In this document: in pieces, positions 10,590 to 19,398 of the stretch
How positions within the stretch are numbered: the first letter of the stretch is position 1
Layout of the letters: every line of letters starts with the position of its first letter
Source of the DNA: CAVSWN01 sp046728115
Lineage (GTDB): Bacteria > Acidobacteriota > Vicinamibacteria > Vicinamibacterales > CAVVIG01
Assembly: GCA_046728115.1 (NCBI GenBank)
Contig: JBKPDW010000384.1
Span: 1-29,650 of the forward strand
Direction: 5' to 3'
Length of the DNA stretch: 29,650 bases
Made by a program: the position numbers and the translations under genes
Notes under the pieces: generated by a model
What the model was told of the DNA's origin: nothing
What the model saw: only the letters and a program-made list of their open reading frames with translations
Database searches by the model: none

Positions 10590-11091
10590 ATGTCCATCGC
10601 GGCGGGTACCCGTGTCGGCCCGTACGACATCATCGCGCTTCTCGGCGAGCCGCGACCGCTGCGCGAGTCGACGGCCGGCGAGCGGCAGGCGCAGATCTCG
10701 CCCGATGGCAAATCGGTTGCGTTCACGTCGACCGAGAGCGGCGCTTCGGAGCCGTACCTCATGCCGTTTCCGGGACCGGGTCCGAAAATACGGGTATCCA
10801 CGCAGACCGCGAACGCTCCGCGTTGGAACCGCAATGGACGCGAGCTGCTGTACTGGACCGCGTCCGCAGGCGCCTCTGGCCTGATGTCGGCGTCGGTCCA
10901 GACGGCGCCCGCAATGTCGGCGGGCGTCCCGACGGAGCTCTTCAAGATGATTCTGGGCACCACTTGGGACGTAGCGCCCGACGGGCAGCATTTCCTGGTG
11001 GAGCTCACCCAGAACACCGGAAACGGTACGACGTTCGCGACGCTCACGAACTGGTTCGACGAATTGCGCCCGCGCTCCCGCGAAGAAGTAG
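10590..11091 (+). pseudogene. Ser/Thr protein kinase with TolB-like propeller, catalytic domain deleted
   Basis: The first ~19 residues, MSIAAGTRVGPYDIIALLG, are the standard start of acidobacterial-type PknB-like kinases, ending just before the ATP-binding glycine loop. From about residue 31 the sequence is instead the very end of the same family's C-terminal beta-propeller: AQISPDGKSVAFTSTESG, APRWNRNGRELLYW, WDVAPDGQHFLV and LTNWFDELR. The kinase domain, membrane helix and most of the propeller (normally many hundreds of residues) are absent, replaced by about ten unrelated residues. A one-base indel just after ELR then puts the natural ending (ARAPAKK, TAG 11089-11091) out of frame; the open frame instead runs to 11243. 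Almost certainly non-functional. Confidence 0.7.
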
Positions 11092-11310
11092 GGCAAGCGC
11101 CAGCCGAAGATCATCGACTTCGTGATCCACCACTTCTCGGGGCGGACCGCGAAGTTACACGTGGGCGATCACCAGGCTGTCGTGAGGGGGAGGGGCTGAG
11201 GGGCCGACCAACCCTCATCCAAGTCGGTGCCGCACGCAATTAATCTCACGCTCGTCGCCGCAAACGATCAATGATTCGTTCGGCAAAAGACGTTGCCGGA
11301 AGGAGGGACG

Positions 11311-11796
11311 ATGATTCCGAAACTTGCGCGCGTCGTGGCGGTTCTCGCGGTCGGCGTATTCACGGTGGCCGCGCTGGCCGCCGCGCAGACGAAAGATCCG
11401 TTCGTGGGTTCCTGGCGGCTCAACGCCGCCGCGAGCAAGTACACGCCGGGTCCGGCACCCAAAAGTGTTACGTCGACGTATGAAACCTCGGGGAAGGGTT
11501 ACAAGGTTTCCGTGAAGAACGAACCTGCCTCGGGTCCGGTGCAACAGTACTCGTGGACGTCCGACCTCGATGGCAAGGATGTGCCGGTCACCGGCAACAA
11601 CCCGAACGCGGACACGATTGCGGCGAAGCGCATCGACGCAAACACGCTCGAAGTTGTGAACAAGAAAGGTGGCAAGGTCACGGTGACGCAGCGCAACGTC
11701 GTTTCCGCTGACGGCAAGACGCGGACTGTGACTTCGACGGGCACCGATGCGCAAGGGCAGAAGGTGAACAACGTCGCGGTGTTCGAGAAGCAGTAG
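11311..11796 (+). CDS. small secreted protein (DPFVGSW family), function unknown
   Basis: ATG 11311 is chosen because GGAAGGAGGGACG directly precedes it; a TTG at 11293 also opens the frame. The 161-residue product has a clear signal peptide (KLARVVAVLAVGVFTVAALA, cleavage after AAAQ). The mature part is ~135 residues, lysine-rich and predicted to be mainly beta: DPFVGSWRLNAAASKYTPGP, then DGKDVPVTGNNPNADT, a central KRID segment and the ending DAQGQKVNNVAVFEK. I recall such secreted lipocalin-like proteins as abundant and often multicopy in Acidobacteriota, with no known biochemical role. It appears to be monocistronic. Confidence 0.8.
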   Translation: MIPKLARVVAVLAVGVFTVAALAAAQTKDPFVGSWRLNAAASKYTPGPAPKSVTSTYETSGKGYKVSVKNEPASGPVQQYSWTSDLDGKDVPVTGNNPNADTIAAKRIDANTLEVVNKKGGKVTVTQRNVVSADGKTRTVTSTGTDAQGQKVNNVAVFEKQ

Positions 11797-12264
11797 CGAA
11801 ACGCAAAGGTCAGCGGCGGCTTCTCAGATCTTCCGGATCCGCGTGGTCTTGCCCGGTCTCGCCGCAGACGAATCGCCACGGGATCCCAGCCCAAGGCGCA
11901 GGATTTCCGCGCGCTGCTGGTTGATGGGAAGCGCGGCATCAAATCGGATCGTCGGCGTCATGCGCGGCGCGGCACCCCTGCATGTAAGACCGACATGTCC
12001 GGGCCGACACGCGAGTTCTGAGAAGAGTCGGGCAACATGCCCTGGGATCGCGGCGAGCCGAGCCCGCGGCTCGCCGCCTTGCTCGAAACCGGCGCGCTCG
12101 GCGCCCTGCCGATCACACAGGTGATCCAGACCCAAGGCAACGATCGCTCGCTGCTCTGATCCAGCTTGCAGTTCCGCGCTCGGCGCCTCGGGGCTCAACG
12201 AAGGGACCTCGAAAACCGGCGTATAGCTTCGCGGCCGCCCGTGCGGCGCGGCGATCGACTGTGC
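11797..12264. other. gene-poor spacer with two unassigned short frames
   Basis: No convincing gene is visible. On the minus strand 11824-11961 is open for 45 residues (MTPTIRFDAALPINQQRAEI at its start). On the plus strand 12037-12159 is open for 40 residues (LETGALGALPITQVIQTQG near its end). Neither has a ribosome-binding site and I recognise neither. They may be remnants, as elsewhere in this window. Confidence 0.3.
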
Positions 12265-12633
12265 TTACTTGTGCCGCTTGGCCTGTGGTCTGGCAGTCGG
12301 AACATCGAGCGGAATCCAGCGCTCCGCCCAGTCCGAGATGGCCTCGAAGGCCGACGCGAGCGCGCGACCTTTCGGGCTGAGGGCGTACTCGACGCGGACC
12401 GGCGTGTCTGGGATGACCGTCCGCAGCACGATCCCCTCCTCTTCGAGCTCCTGAAGCCGTTCGCTCAACATGCGGTCCGTGATGTCGGGGATCGCCTGGC
12501 GCAGCGTCGCAAACCGACACCGGGTCCGCAGCAGCACGTAGATGATGGCACCCGTCCATCGGCGGCCTATCAGCTCGCTCGCGCGATGAAACCGCGCACA
12601 CAGCTGGGGTGGATGCGACCCCTTATCTCTCAT
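12265..12633 (-). CDS. HxlR-family winged-helix transcriptional regulator
   Basis: Start ATG 12633 gives 122 residues with the complete HxlR core. CARFHRASELIGRRWTGAII is the first helix pair, FATLRQAIPDITDRMLSERL the recognition helices, and QELEEEGIVLRTVIPDTPVR plus VEYALSPKGRAL the wing. A short C-terminal helix follows (ISDWAERW). A cysteine (C12) sits before the first core helix, where redox-sensing HxlR members such as YodB, CatR and HypR carry theirs, so thiol or quinone sensing is possible. It is divergent from a DoxX gene with a ~97-base AT-rich intergenic region. This matches the CatR-catDE logic, in which an HxlR repressor controls a DoxX-type gene, so auto- and cross-regulation is likely. 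The open frame extending upstream to 13029 is a shadow. Confidence 0.88.
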   Translation of the reverse strand: MRDKGSHPPQLCARFHRASELIGRRWTGAIIYVLLRTRCRFATLRQAIPDITDRMLSERLQELEEEGIVLRTVIPDTPVRVEYALSPKGRALASAFEAISDWAERWIPLDVPTARPQAKRHK

Positions 12634-12680
12634 TACGTCATAAGGATAGCGCGCTAAGCTATGTCTTTGCAATCTCATTC

Positions 12681-12710
12681 TTGACATATATAAACTACTT
12701 TTAGTATAGT
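12681..12710 (+). promoter_or_regulatory. sigma70-type promoter of doxX with an inverted repeat in the spacer
   Basis: A perfect TTGACA (12681-12686) and TATAGT (12705-12710) are 18 bases apart, in the most AT-rich stretch of the window. The spacer and -10 carry the inverted repeat ACTA-N4-TAGT (12694-12705), also readable as TACT-N3-AGTA (12696-12706). A repressor bound there would cover the -10, making it a natural site for the divergent HxlR regulator. AAGGAG at 12718-12723 is the ribosome-binding site for ATG 12731. Confidence 0.7.
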
Positions 12711-12730
12711 AAGGGCCAAGGAGTACGGAC

Positions 12731-13237
12731 ATGAACCTAGGTTTGCTGGTGGCACGGCTCGTCTTCGGCCTCGCGATTTCGGCGCACGGCGCGCAGAAGC
12801 TGTTCGGGTGGTTCGGCGGGTACGGCATTGCGGGAACCGGCCAGTTCCTCGAGTCGGTCGGCTTCCGCCCGGGGCGCCTGATGGCGATCGCCGCGGGACT
12901 CAGCGAAACCGTGGGCGGACTGCTCGTGGCGCTCGGACTGCTCGGACCCATCGGTCCTGCGTTGATCCTCGCCGTGATGATCACGGCGAGCAGTCTCCAC
13001 TGGAAGAATGGGTTCTTCTGGACCGGCAATGGAGTCGAGGTACCGCTGCTCTTCAGCGCGAATGCGATCGCGCTGGCATTCGCCGGATACGGCGCCTACT
13101 CGTTGGACGCGGTCCTGGGCATCGCCGGCTTCTGGACGCTGGAGCTGATTCTTTCGGCGGTCGCAGTCGGCGTGCTGGGCGGCATCGCCAATCTCGTGGT
13201 GCGGGGAATGTCAGCGCAGGCAACCGTCGGCGCCTAA
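12731..13237 (+). CDS. DoxX family membrane protein
   Basis: The 168-residue protein opens with the DoxX signature: LLVARLVFGLAISAHGAQKL then FGWFGGYGIAGTGQFLESVG. Four membrane segments follow, approximately 4-20, 56-76, 78-90 and 115-155 (the last possibly double). DoxX proteins form part of a thiosulfate:quinone oxidoreductase in archaea and participate in redox-stress complexes in actinobacteria and Bacillus (CatD). Those roles are family knowledge, not shown here. The start is supported by AAGGAG seven bases upstream and by the promoter at 12681-12710. lon follows after only 27 bases with no visible terminator, so co-transcription is plausible. Confidence 0.9.
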   Translation: MNLGLLVARLVFGLAISAHGAQKLFGWFGGYGIAGTGQFLESVGFRPGRLMAIAAGLSETVGGLLVALGLLGPIGPALILAVMITASSLHWKNGFFWTGNGVEVPLLFSANAIALAFAGYGAYSLDAVLGIAGFWTLELILSAVAVGVLGGIANLVVRGMSAQATVGA

Positions 13238-13264
13238 TCACGCCGATGCTCACATGGTCGAACT

Positions 13265-15547
<2,283 letters not shown>

Positions 15548-15661
15548 CACATCGCTGGAGACTCCACGGCGAGATCCCACACGTAGATTCTGTCTCGCCG
15601 GGATAATCCGACGGCGGCTATCGCTGAGATCGGGCCTCCGAGAGGAATTCGCGAGCGCACT

Positions 15662-15796
15662 GTGGACGAGATGCTCGACGCGGCGCAGGCAGCGGGCGGC
15701 AAGGTTCGCGAGTTCGACGACGGACGGCTCGCGGCCCGCGTGGGTCTTGGGGGCGTTGGCCCAAGAGTGCTCGCGCACATCCGACAAACGATTTAA
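15662..15796 (+). CDS. small open frame downstream of lon, doubtful
   Basis: From GTG 15662 (or ATG 15671) this frame encodes about 44 residues, with DEMLDAAQAAGGKVREFDDG and ending GVGPRVLAHIRQTI. The frame remains open upstream of the GTG for about 20 codons. A purine stretch (GAGAGGA) lies too far upstream to be a good ribosome-binding site. I do not recognise it. It could be a small gene or a remnant. Confidence 0.25.
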   Translation: MDEMLDAAQAAGGKVREFDDGRLAARVGLGGVGPRVLAHIRQTI

Positions 15797-15980
15797 CGAA
15801 CGCGATGCACATCGACGTCGGCTACTCGTCAGGAATCTTTACTGACACGATGCGAGCAGGCGGCGTCCACAATCGGATCCCACTTCACCCGCGACGCGAC
15901 CACAGCAGTACGAACGGCCAAACGGCGTTCCACGATCTGACGTCATGCGTCCGTCTCGACATTGCTGCGGTGCACATCTC

Positions 15981-16187
15981 TTACCCCGCGACCCGCACAT
16001 TCTCGGCACGAGGACCTTTGGGACCTTGGCCGCGTTCAAAGGTGACCGGCTGCCCTTCGCGCAGCTCTTCGAACCTGGTTTGACTGCACGCTGAGTGGTG
16101 GAAGAAGAATTCGCTGCCATCGCTTGCGGCGATAAAACCAAATCCCTTATCGGTCAGACGTTTGATCGTGCCGTTCATTGTTGCCAT
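15981..16187 (-). CDS. cold-shock domain protein (CspA family)
   Basis: Start ATG 16187 (MATMNGTIKRL) gives 68 residues, the normal CspA length. RNP1 reads DKGFGFIAA and RNP2 reads EFFFHHSA, followed by the usual FEELREGQPVTFE and PKGPRAENVRV ending. Csp proteins bind single-stranded nucleic acid, melt RNA structure and act as RNA chaperones. GAGGG lies a few bases before the start. Upstream on the same strand are a radical SAM tail, a truncated cold-shock domain and an RRM protein. The transcript leader therefore crosses gene remnants, unless a promoter lies within them. The 15797-15980 spacer downstream shows nothing I can support. Confidence 0.93.
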   Translation of the reverse strand: MATMNGTIKRLTDKGFGFIAASDGSEFFFHHSACSQTRFEELREGQPVTFERGQGPKGPRAENVRVAG

Positions 16188-16212
16188 CGTACCCTCGTTG
16201 AAGTACTGCTCG

Positions 16213-16386
16213 GTTGGTTGCCGGTTCGAACTGCTCGCCAGGAACCGCCAGATCGGGCTTCGGTCGGCCGAGAAACAAGCGCCTGCACGCACGACCGATC
16301 CAGCGCGCCCACCGCGCCAATCGCTGCATGCGTGCGCTGTCCGTCGCGATTCCAGTGTTCGCGTACATCTGGTGATACAGCTTCGA
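16213..16386 (-). pseudogene. 58-codon tail of a second radical SAM gene
   Basis: These 58 codons match the last 58 codons of the intact radical SAM gene at 19402-19575 at 51 positions (for example QMYANTGIATDSAR, ARWARWIGRACRRLFLG and PDLAVPGE). Many base differences between the copies are in third codon positions. This is therefore the tail of a diverged paralogue that was once under selection, not a fresh copy. The stop codon has become CGA (16210-16212), so the frame runs on toward the csp gene. Nothing of the catalytic domain remains upstream; the homology stops at SKLY and is replaced by a cold-shock-domain fragment. Confidence 0.8.
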
Positions 16387-16400
16387 CTCGCGGATGTGCG

Positions 16401-16517
16401 TCAAACGAACGTGCCCTCGCGGACCTCATTCCGATGAAAGTAGACGTCTCGCTGGTCGGATAGGCGGATGAATCCGTGCCCTTGGCCGACGAGCTTCACG
16501 ATGCGGCGCATCGACAT
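16401..16517 (-). pseudogene. truncated cold-shock-domain protein (38 residues)
   Basis: From ATG 16517 the frame reads MSMRRIVKLVGQGHGFIRLS then DQRDVYFHRNEVREGTFV and a TGA at 16401-16403. GHGFIRL and DVYFHRNEV correspond to RNP1 and RNP2 of a cold-shock domain. It stops after the third strand, so the last two strands of the OB fold are missing. The radical SAM tail begins within about 15 bases of the stop. It is diverged from the intact Csp at 15981-16187, so it is not a simple duplicate of it. A half-domain RNA-binding peptide is conceivable, but a pseudogene is more likely. Confidence 0.6.
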
Positions 16518-16563
16518 CAAGCCGCATGGATCCGCGGGACGGGTCCCGACTGCTCCTGACGTT

Positions 16564-16586
16564 GGCGCCGCCGCTTGGGCGGCGCC
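16564..16586 (-). terminator. perfect GC hairpin downstream of the RRM gene
   Basis: Arms GGCGCCGCC (16564-16572) and GGCGGCGCC (16578-16586) pair perfectly over nine bases with a five-base loop. It begins about 20 bases after the RRM stop on the minus strand. There is no T-run, so it may be a terminator of the high-GC kind, an RNA-stabilising hairpin, or both. Confidence 0.5.
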
Positions 16587-16607
16587 ACGGAAGTCGGCCC
16601 TCGTACC

Positions 16608-16922
16608 TTACCAGCGAGGCTCCGAACGGCGACGATGCGAGTGGCCGCCGTCCCCGAAGCCCCCCGAAGGCGCGGGCTTCGGCCGCGCCTCATTGACGGT
16701 CAGCCCACGACCGCCAAGTTGGAACTCGTGCAACTCCGTAATCGCTTTCTGGGCTTCTTCGTCCGTGCTCATTTCCACGAACGCGAAGCCGCGCGCGCGA
16801 CCTGTGGCCATATCGCGCACCACTTTCACGGTTTCCACCGTCCCTGCCCGACCGAACAACTCCTGGAGCTCGCCTTCGCCCGTTTCGTACGGCAGATTTC
16901 CGACGTACAGCCTTCGACCCAT
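16608..16922 (-). CDS. small RRM-domain RNA-binding protein
   Basis: The 104-residue protein has one RNA recognition motif (about residues 3-82): RNP2 is LYVGNL (5-10) and RNP1 is RGFAFVEM (44-51), with the standard beta-alpha-beta spacing. A glycine-, histidine- and arginine-rich tail follows (GGFGDGGHSHRRR). This is the layout of bacterial Rbp-type proteins, known best from cyanobacteria, where they bind RNA and respond to cold. Start ATG 16922 is supported by AGAGGAG about nine bases upstream. It leads a minus-strand array of RNA-binding genes and fragments ending in csp. A small hairpin (16938-16951) sits right next to its ribosome-binding site. Confidence 0.92.
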   Translation of the reverse strand: MGRRLYVGNLPYETGEGELQELFGRAGTVETVKVVRDMATGRARGFAFVEMSTDEEAQKAITELHEFQLGGRGLTVNEARPKPAPSGGFGDGGHSHRRRSEPRW

Positions 16923-16937
16923 GACGCTGACTCCTCT

Positions 16938-16951
16938 GTCGCCGTGGCGAC
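16938..16951 (-). promoter_or_regulatory. small hairpin abutting the RRM ribosome-binding site
   Basis: GTCGCCGTGGCGAC is an inverted repeat (arms GTCGC and GCGAC, four-base loop) directly upstream of the AGAGGAG site in the RRM mRNA. It could affect translation or be a protein-binding hairpin. It is short enough to be chance. Confidence 0.3.
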
Positions 16952-17258
16952 GTTACCGACCATCCGGAACTGGACGTCGGCTGGATGTCGTCTCGTAGCT
17001 AGGCTGAACTTCAGGAGGAGCGAGTCCGGAATGGCTCGTTACGCCAGAGGCGGCACAGTACGGGGCAAGATCCGAACTTTCACTCTAACACAGAAGCGAG
17101 CTGCGCCCTCTCGTGGTACACAACCGCTGAACGCGCACGCAATCTCCATTCGGTAAGAAGAAGGTTGAGATGGGCTCCGAAGAAGCGCGCGGTCTGGTGT
17201 GAGCTTCACCTGACGCGAGGCGGATGATTGGGCGCGAACTCACGCGCGAGCGGGTAGT
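16952..17258. other. spacer upstream of the RRM gene, no gene seen
   Basis: This region separates the RRM gene from the histidine kinase remnant and must contain the RRM promoter. I could not find a -35/-10 pair good enough to report. Short open frames here have no family resemblance. Confidence 0.4.
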
Positions 17259-17782
17259 GTGATGGTCCGCGCCACAGCCGCCAACTCGAGGAAGCCCTGC
17301 GCGTTGAACGCCGGCGCCACCGCTGCTCTGCTGGCTGGCGGGAGCGCCATCCAGCACGGCCATGACCTCCTGCGGCAGGGATTCACTGTCTCACAGGTCG
17401 TGCACGACTACGGAAATGTCTGTCACGCGATCACCGAATTGGCCGTGGAGTCCTCGCGGCGGTGGTCGGAAACCTCCTGCGGAATGCGCTCAAGTTCACC
17501 CGGCCGCAAACCACCGTCACGCTTCGGGTCGACGCCAGCACCGAGCGCGTGCTGATTGAGGTCGAGGATGAATGCGGTGGTCTTCCCGATGGAAGCGGCG
17601 ACGCGCTGTTCCGGCCATTCGAGCAACGAGGCGCGGATCGAACCGGATTGGGCCTTGGCCTCGCCTTCAGCCGATGGGGCGCTGAAGCCAACAACGGCCG
17701 GATCCACACGCGCAATTTGCCTGATCGCGGATGCGTCTTTACCCTGGACTTACCGCGGTTCCCGGTTCCCGCGCTTGCGTAG
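17259..17782 (+). pseudogene. histidine kinase with its central part deleted
   Basis: The first frame (from GTG 17259) encodes a family-typical sensor segment: IQHGHDLLRQGFTVSQVVHD followed by YGNVCHAITELAVE. At about 17447 it is followed, in another frame, by a complete histidine-kinase ATPase core. That core has N-box VVGNLLRNALKFTRP, G1 box VEDECGGLPDG, F-box-like LFRPFEQRG, G2 GLGLGLAFS, and the ending GCVFTLDLP. In such kinases these two parts are separated by further sensor sequence and the DHp dimerisation domain with the phospho-accepting histidine. Both are missing. The join is out of frame. The ATPase fragment could start at GTG 17462, but without DHp it could not autophosphorylate. 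Confidence 0.7.
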
Positions 17783-18050
17783 CGTCAGGACTGCAGCGCC
17801 GTGCGTAGGCGCAACGGCCGACTTGTGGTTGCGCGCACTCCGGTCGTGGCTGGCAGCGCACGCCGTCGGGCGATCTGCGCAGGGCCACGATGCCGGACGA
17901 CCGTTGAATTCGGACGGCCACCTGCATCGCGCGTGATGGGCCCAGCGCCCGCCGCGCTGACGTCCGCAGGAGTGCCAACTCCTTGCCTCGGATCGCCGAG
18001 CATCGCTCGCGTGTTGCGATTGTTCGAGAACATCTGGTTCGCCGCACACA
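17783..18050. other. spacer, no gene seen
   Basis: It lies between the histidine kinase remnant and the first promoter-leader element. I see no gene or repeat here, only short unsupported frames. Confidence 0.4.
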
Positions 18051-18160
18051 GCGCGGATCGCGTATAGTTGATCTGGTCAGTTTGCACTGAGCCAGCCAGC
18101 GTTCGAGCTGCGCCCGCCTCGGGCGCGCGCCGACAGGCCCATATCAGCCGATCGGAGCGC
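18051..18160 (+). promoter_or_regulatory. promoter-plus-leader element, copy A
   Basis: TATAGT at 18063-18068, preceded by GATCGCG, is followed 16 bases later by CACTGAGCCAGCCAGCG and GTTCGAGC (18085-18108). A hairpin GCGCCCG/CGGGCGC (18110-18126, loop CCT) follows, then GCGCGCCGACAGGCCCA (18125-18141). The same blocks in the same order recur inverted at 22734-22855. The predicted transcript has a leader of about 160 bases without an ATG and reaches GGAGG and the ATG at 18233. The promoter -35 is poor (TTCGCC, 19-base spacer). Confidence 0.6.
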
Positions 18161-18232
18161 GCCACGTCGCATACATTCCTTAACTCGCGCGTCCGCCGGC
18201 ACCACACCGCTCGTGTTCCTCGGAGGTCGCGT

Positions 18233-18490
18233 ATGGCCGGGATTCTTGTCGAGTACGCCCGTTTCGTCGAAGTGCAGCAACGTCGCGCGCGTGTTGTCGC
18301 GCAACTCATGCAGCCCCTGCACGACACGCCTGCGGAGACGAACGGATTAGCGGCGGTTGAGGACCATCCAGTCGAGATCGGCGAATCGCGATCGGAATTC
18401 CGCTCGATGCCCAAGGACGCGGCGCCACGGCCGACCCGCGACGGCAAGCGTGGACCTCGCACGACGCACGGATCCGTTGATGTCGGCTAA
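18233..18490 (+). CDS. 85-residue charged protein of unknown function
   Basis: ATG 18233 is supported by CGGAGG seven bases upstream. The N-terminal half is probably helical (EYARFVEVQQRRARVVAQLM). The C-terminal half is polar and basic and likely disordered (DAAPRPTRDGKRGPRT). I recognise no family. It is the first gene after promoter-leader copy A and overlaps the following zinc-ribbon gene by 11 bases, so the two are probably co-translated. The start and overlap make it likely real. Confidence 0.55.
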   Translation: MAGILVEYARFVEVQQRRARVVAQLMQPLHDTPAETNGLAAVEDHPVEIGESRSEFRSMPKDAAPRPTRDGKRGPRTTHGSVDVG

Positions 18491-18659
18491 CGTGAACTTT
18501 CGCTGCCCTCGTTGTGGGTATGACGGACTGCGACGATCGCGGCCGCGGTGGTACGACGGGATTCGTATCGCGCTGACGCGGTCGAAGCCCTATCGGTGTA
18601 TCGGCTGCCGCACGCGACGCTGGTGGCGGCCCGATCAGGTCTTGCCGCCGCAACGATGA
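18480..18659 (+). CDS. 59-residue zinc-ribbon protein
   Basis: Two Cys pairs, CPRCGY near residue 9 and CIGC near residue 40, are spaced as in a zinc ribbon, with many arginines and tryptophans (RSRPRWYDGIRIAL, RRWWRPDQ). The basic, aromatic surface suggests nucleic-acid or protein contact, but no function is known. The ATG at 18480 lies inside the end of the preceding gene. A second, different small zinc ribbon starts the operon at 22975. Confidence 0.6.
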   Translation: MSANVNFRCPRCGYDGLRRSRPRWYDGIRIALTRSKPYRCIGCRTRRWWRPDQVLPPQR

Positions 18660-18697
18660 ATGCACCGAGTCAGCGTCACACATGAGGAGCGTACGAA

Positions 18698-18883
18698 ATG
18701 GACACCGTGGAGATTCAGGCGAAAGCCATGATTGCCGCCGCGCTGATCACCAGTCGCGCGGTCGAACTGCCGTCGATTCCGTCGAGCGGCGAGTGGGCAC
18801 ACGATTCCGCCGGCTTACGGCTCCGCGATCTGACCGACTACGTCTACCAGATGATCACCACGGGTAAGTCGGATCCGAATTAG
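18698..18883 (+). CDS. 61-residue protein of unknown function
   Basis: ATG 18698 has AGGAG 10-15 bases upstream. The product looks compact and soluble: a helix rich in alanine and isoleucine (EIQAKAMIAAALITSRAVEL), then LRLRDLTDYVYQMITTG. I recognise no family with confidence. It is 38 bases after the zinc-ribbon gene and 4 bases before the next gene, so it belongs to the same operon. Confidence 0.55.
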   Translation: MDTVEIQAKAMIAAALITSRAVELPSIPSSGEWAHDSAGLRLRDLTDYVYQMITTGKSDPN

Positions 18884-18887
18884 TTCG

Positions 18888-19364
18888 ATGACATCCATCC
18901 CGTGGATCACATTGCTGGCGTATGAGGCGCGTGCCCGTCACGCGGCCGACCGCCGTCGAGAGGAGAGGGCCGCCACGCGGCTGGCTTCGGTTCGCTCGCG
19001 CGTCCTGGCCGAGCTGCGTTGCGCCATCGCTTTGGACATCGAAGGGTTTCTCGACGCAGACGGCGATCGATCCGGGTTCGGGTTGACCTGTCAGAACGGC
19101 TCCTCGGCCCAGGGCTTCGTCGTCTCATGCACAGACAATCGCATCCGGACAAGGAGGTTGGCGATCGATCTCGAAGCAGGAACGCTGACGTGCCGCTACG
19201 ACATCTGCGGCGGCGGCATCGGCGTGGCGGATCAGGGGGTGCTCGCCATTGAAATTGGAAACGGCGGGGCCGCGCTGTCGCTCTGGGAGGCCGGTCTCGC
19301 TCGCACGTTCACGACCGTCGGTGCTCTGAGTGCGTTCCTGCTCGCGCCGATTCTTGGCGCCTAG
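18888..19364 (+). CDS. 158-residue protein of unknown function
   Basis: It starts four bases after the preceding stop. The N-terminus is helical and arginine-rich (ARARHAADRRREERAATRLA). The middle looks like alternating beta strands (GFGLTCQNGSSAQGFVVSC, LAIDLEAGTLTCRYDICGGG), and the C-terminus is hydrophobic (TVGALSAFLLAPILGA), perhaps a membrane anchor. I see no known motif. It is the last gene of the unit headed by copy A and is convergent with the radical SAM gene, 34 bases apart. Confidence 0.5.
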   Translation: MTSIPWITLLAYEARARHAADRRREERAATRLASVRSRVLAELRCAIALDIEGFLDADGDRSGFGLTCQNGSSAQGFVVSCTDNRIRTRRLAIDLEAGTLTCRYDICGGGIGVADQGVLAIEIGNGGAALSLWEAGLARTFTTVGALSAFLLAPILGA

Positions 19365-19398
19365 ACCTGGCGCACCGCGATCATCGTCGAATCCACGG

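Noticed and set aside
11092..11201. Short plus-strand frame with KIIDFVIHHFSGRTAKLHVG ending at a TGA
   Set aside because: It looks protein-like but has no start codon or recognisable family; possibly another remnant, not supportable.
15568..15599. Inverted repeat GGCGAGA / TCTCGCC just after lon as a terminator
   Set aside because: The loop is 18 bases and there is no T-run; too weak to call.
18051..18160. Leader copy A as a cobalamin or GEMM riboswitch, given the nearby B12-type radical SAM gene
   Set aside because: It has neither the B12-box consensus nor GEMM core motifs, and the radical SAM gene is not downstream of it.
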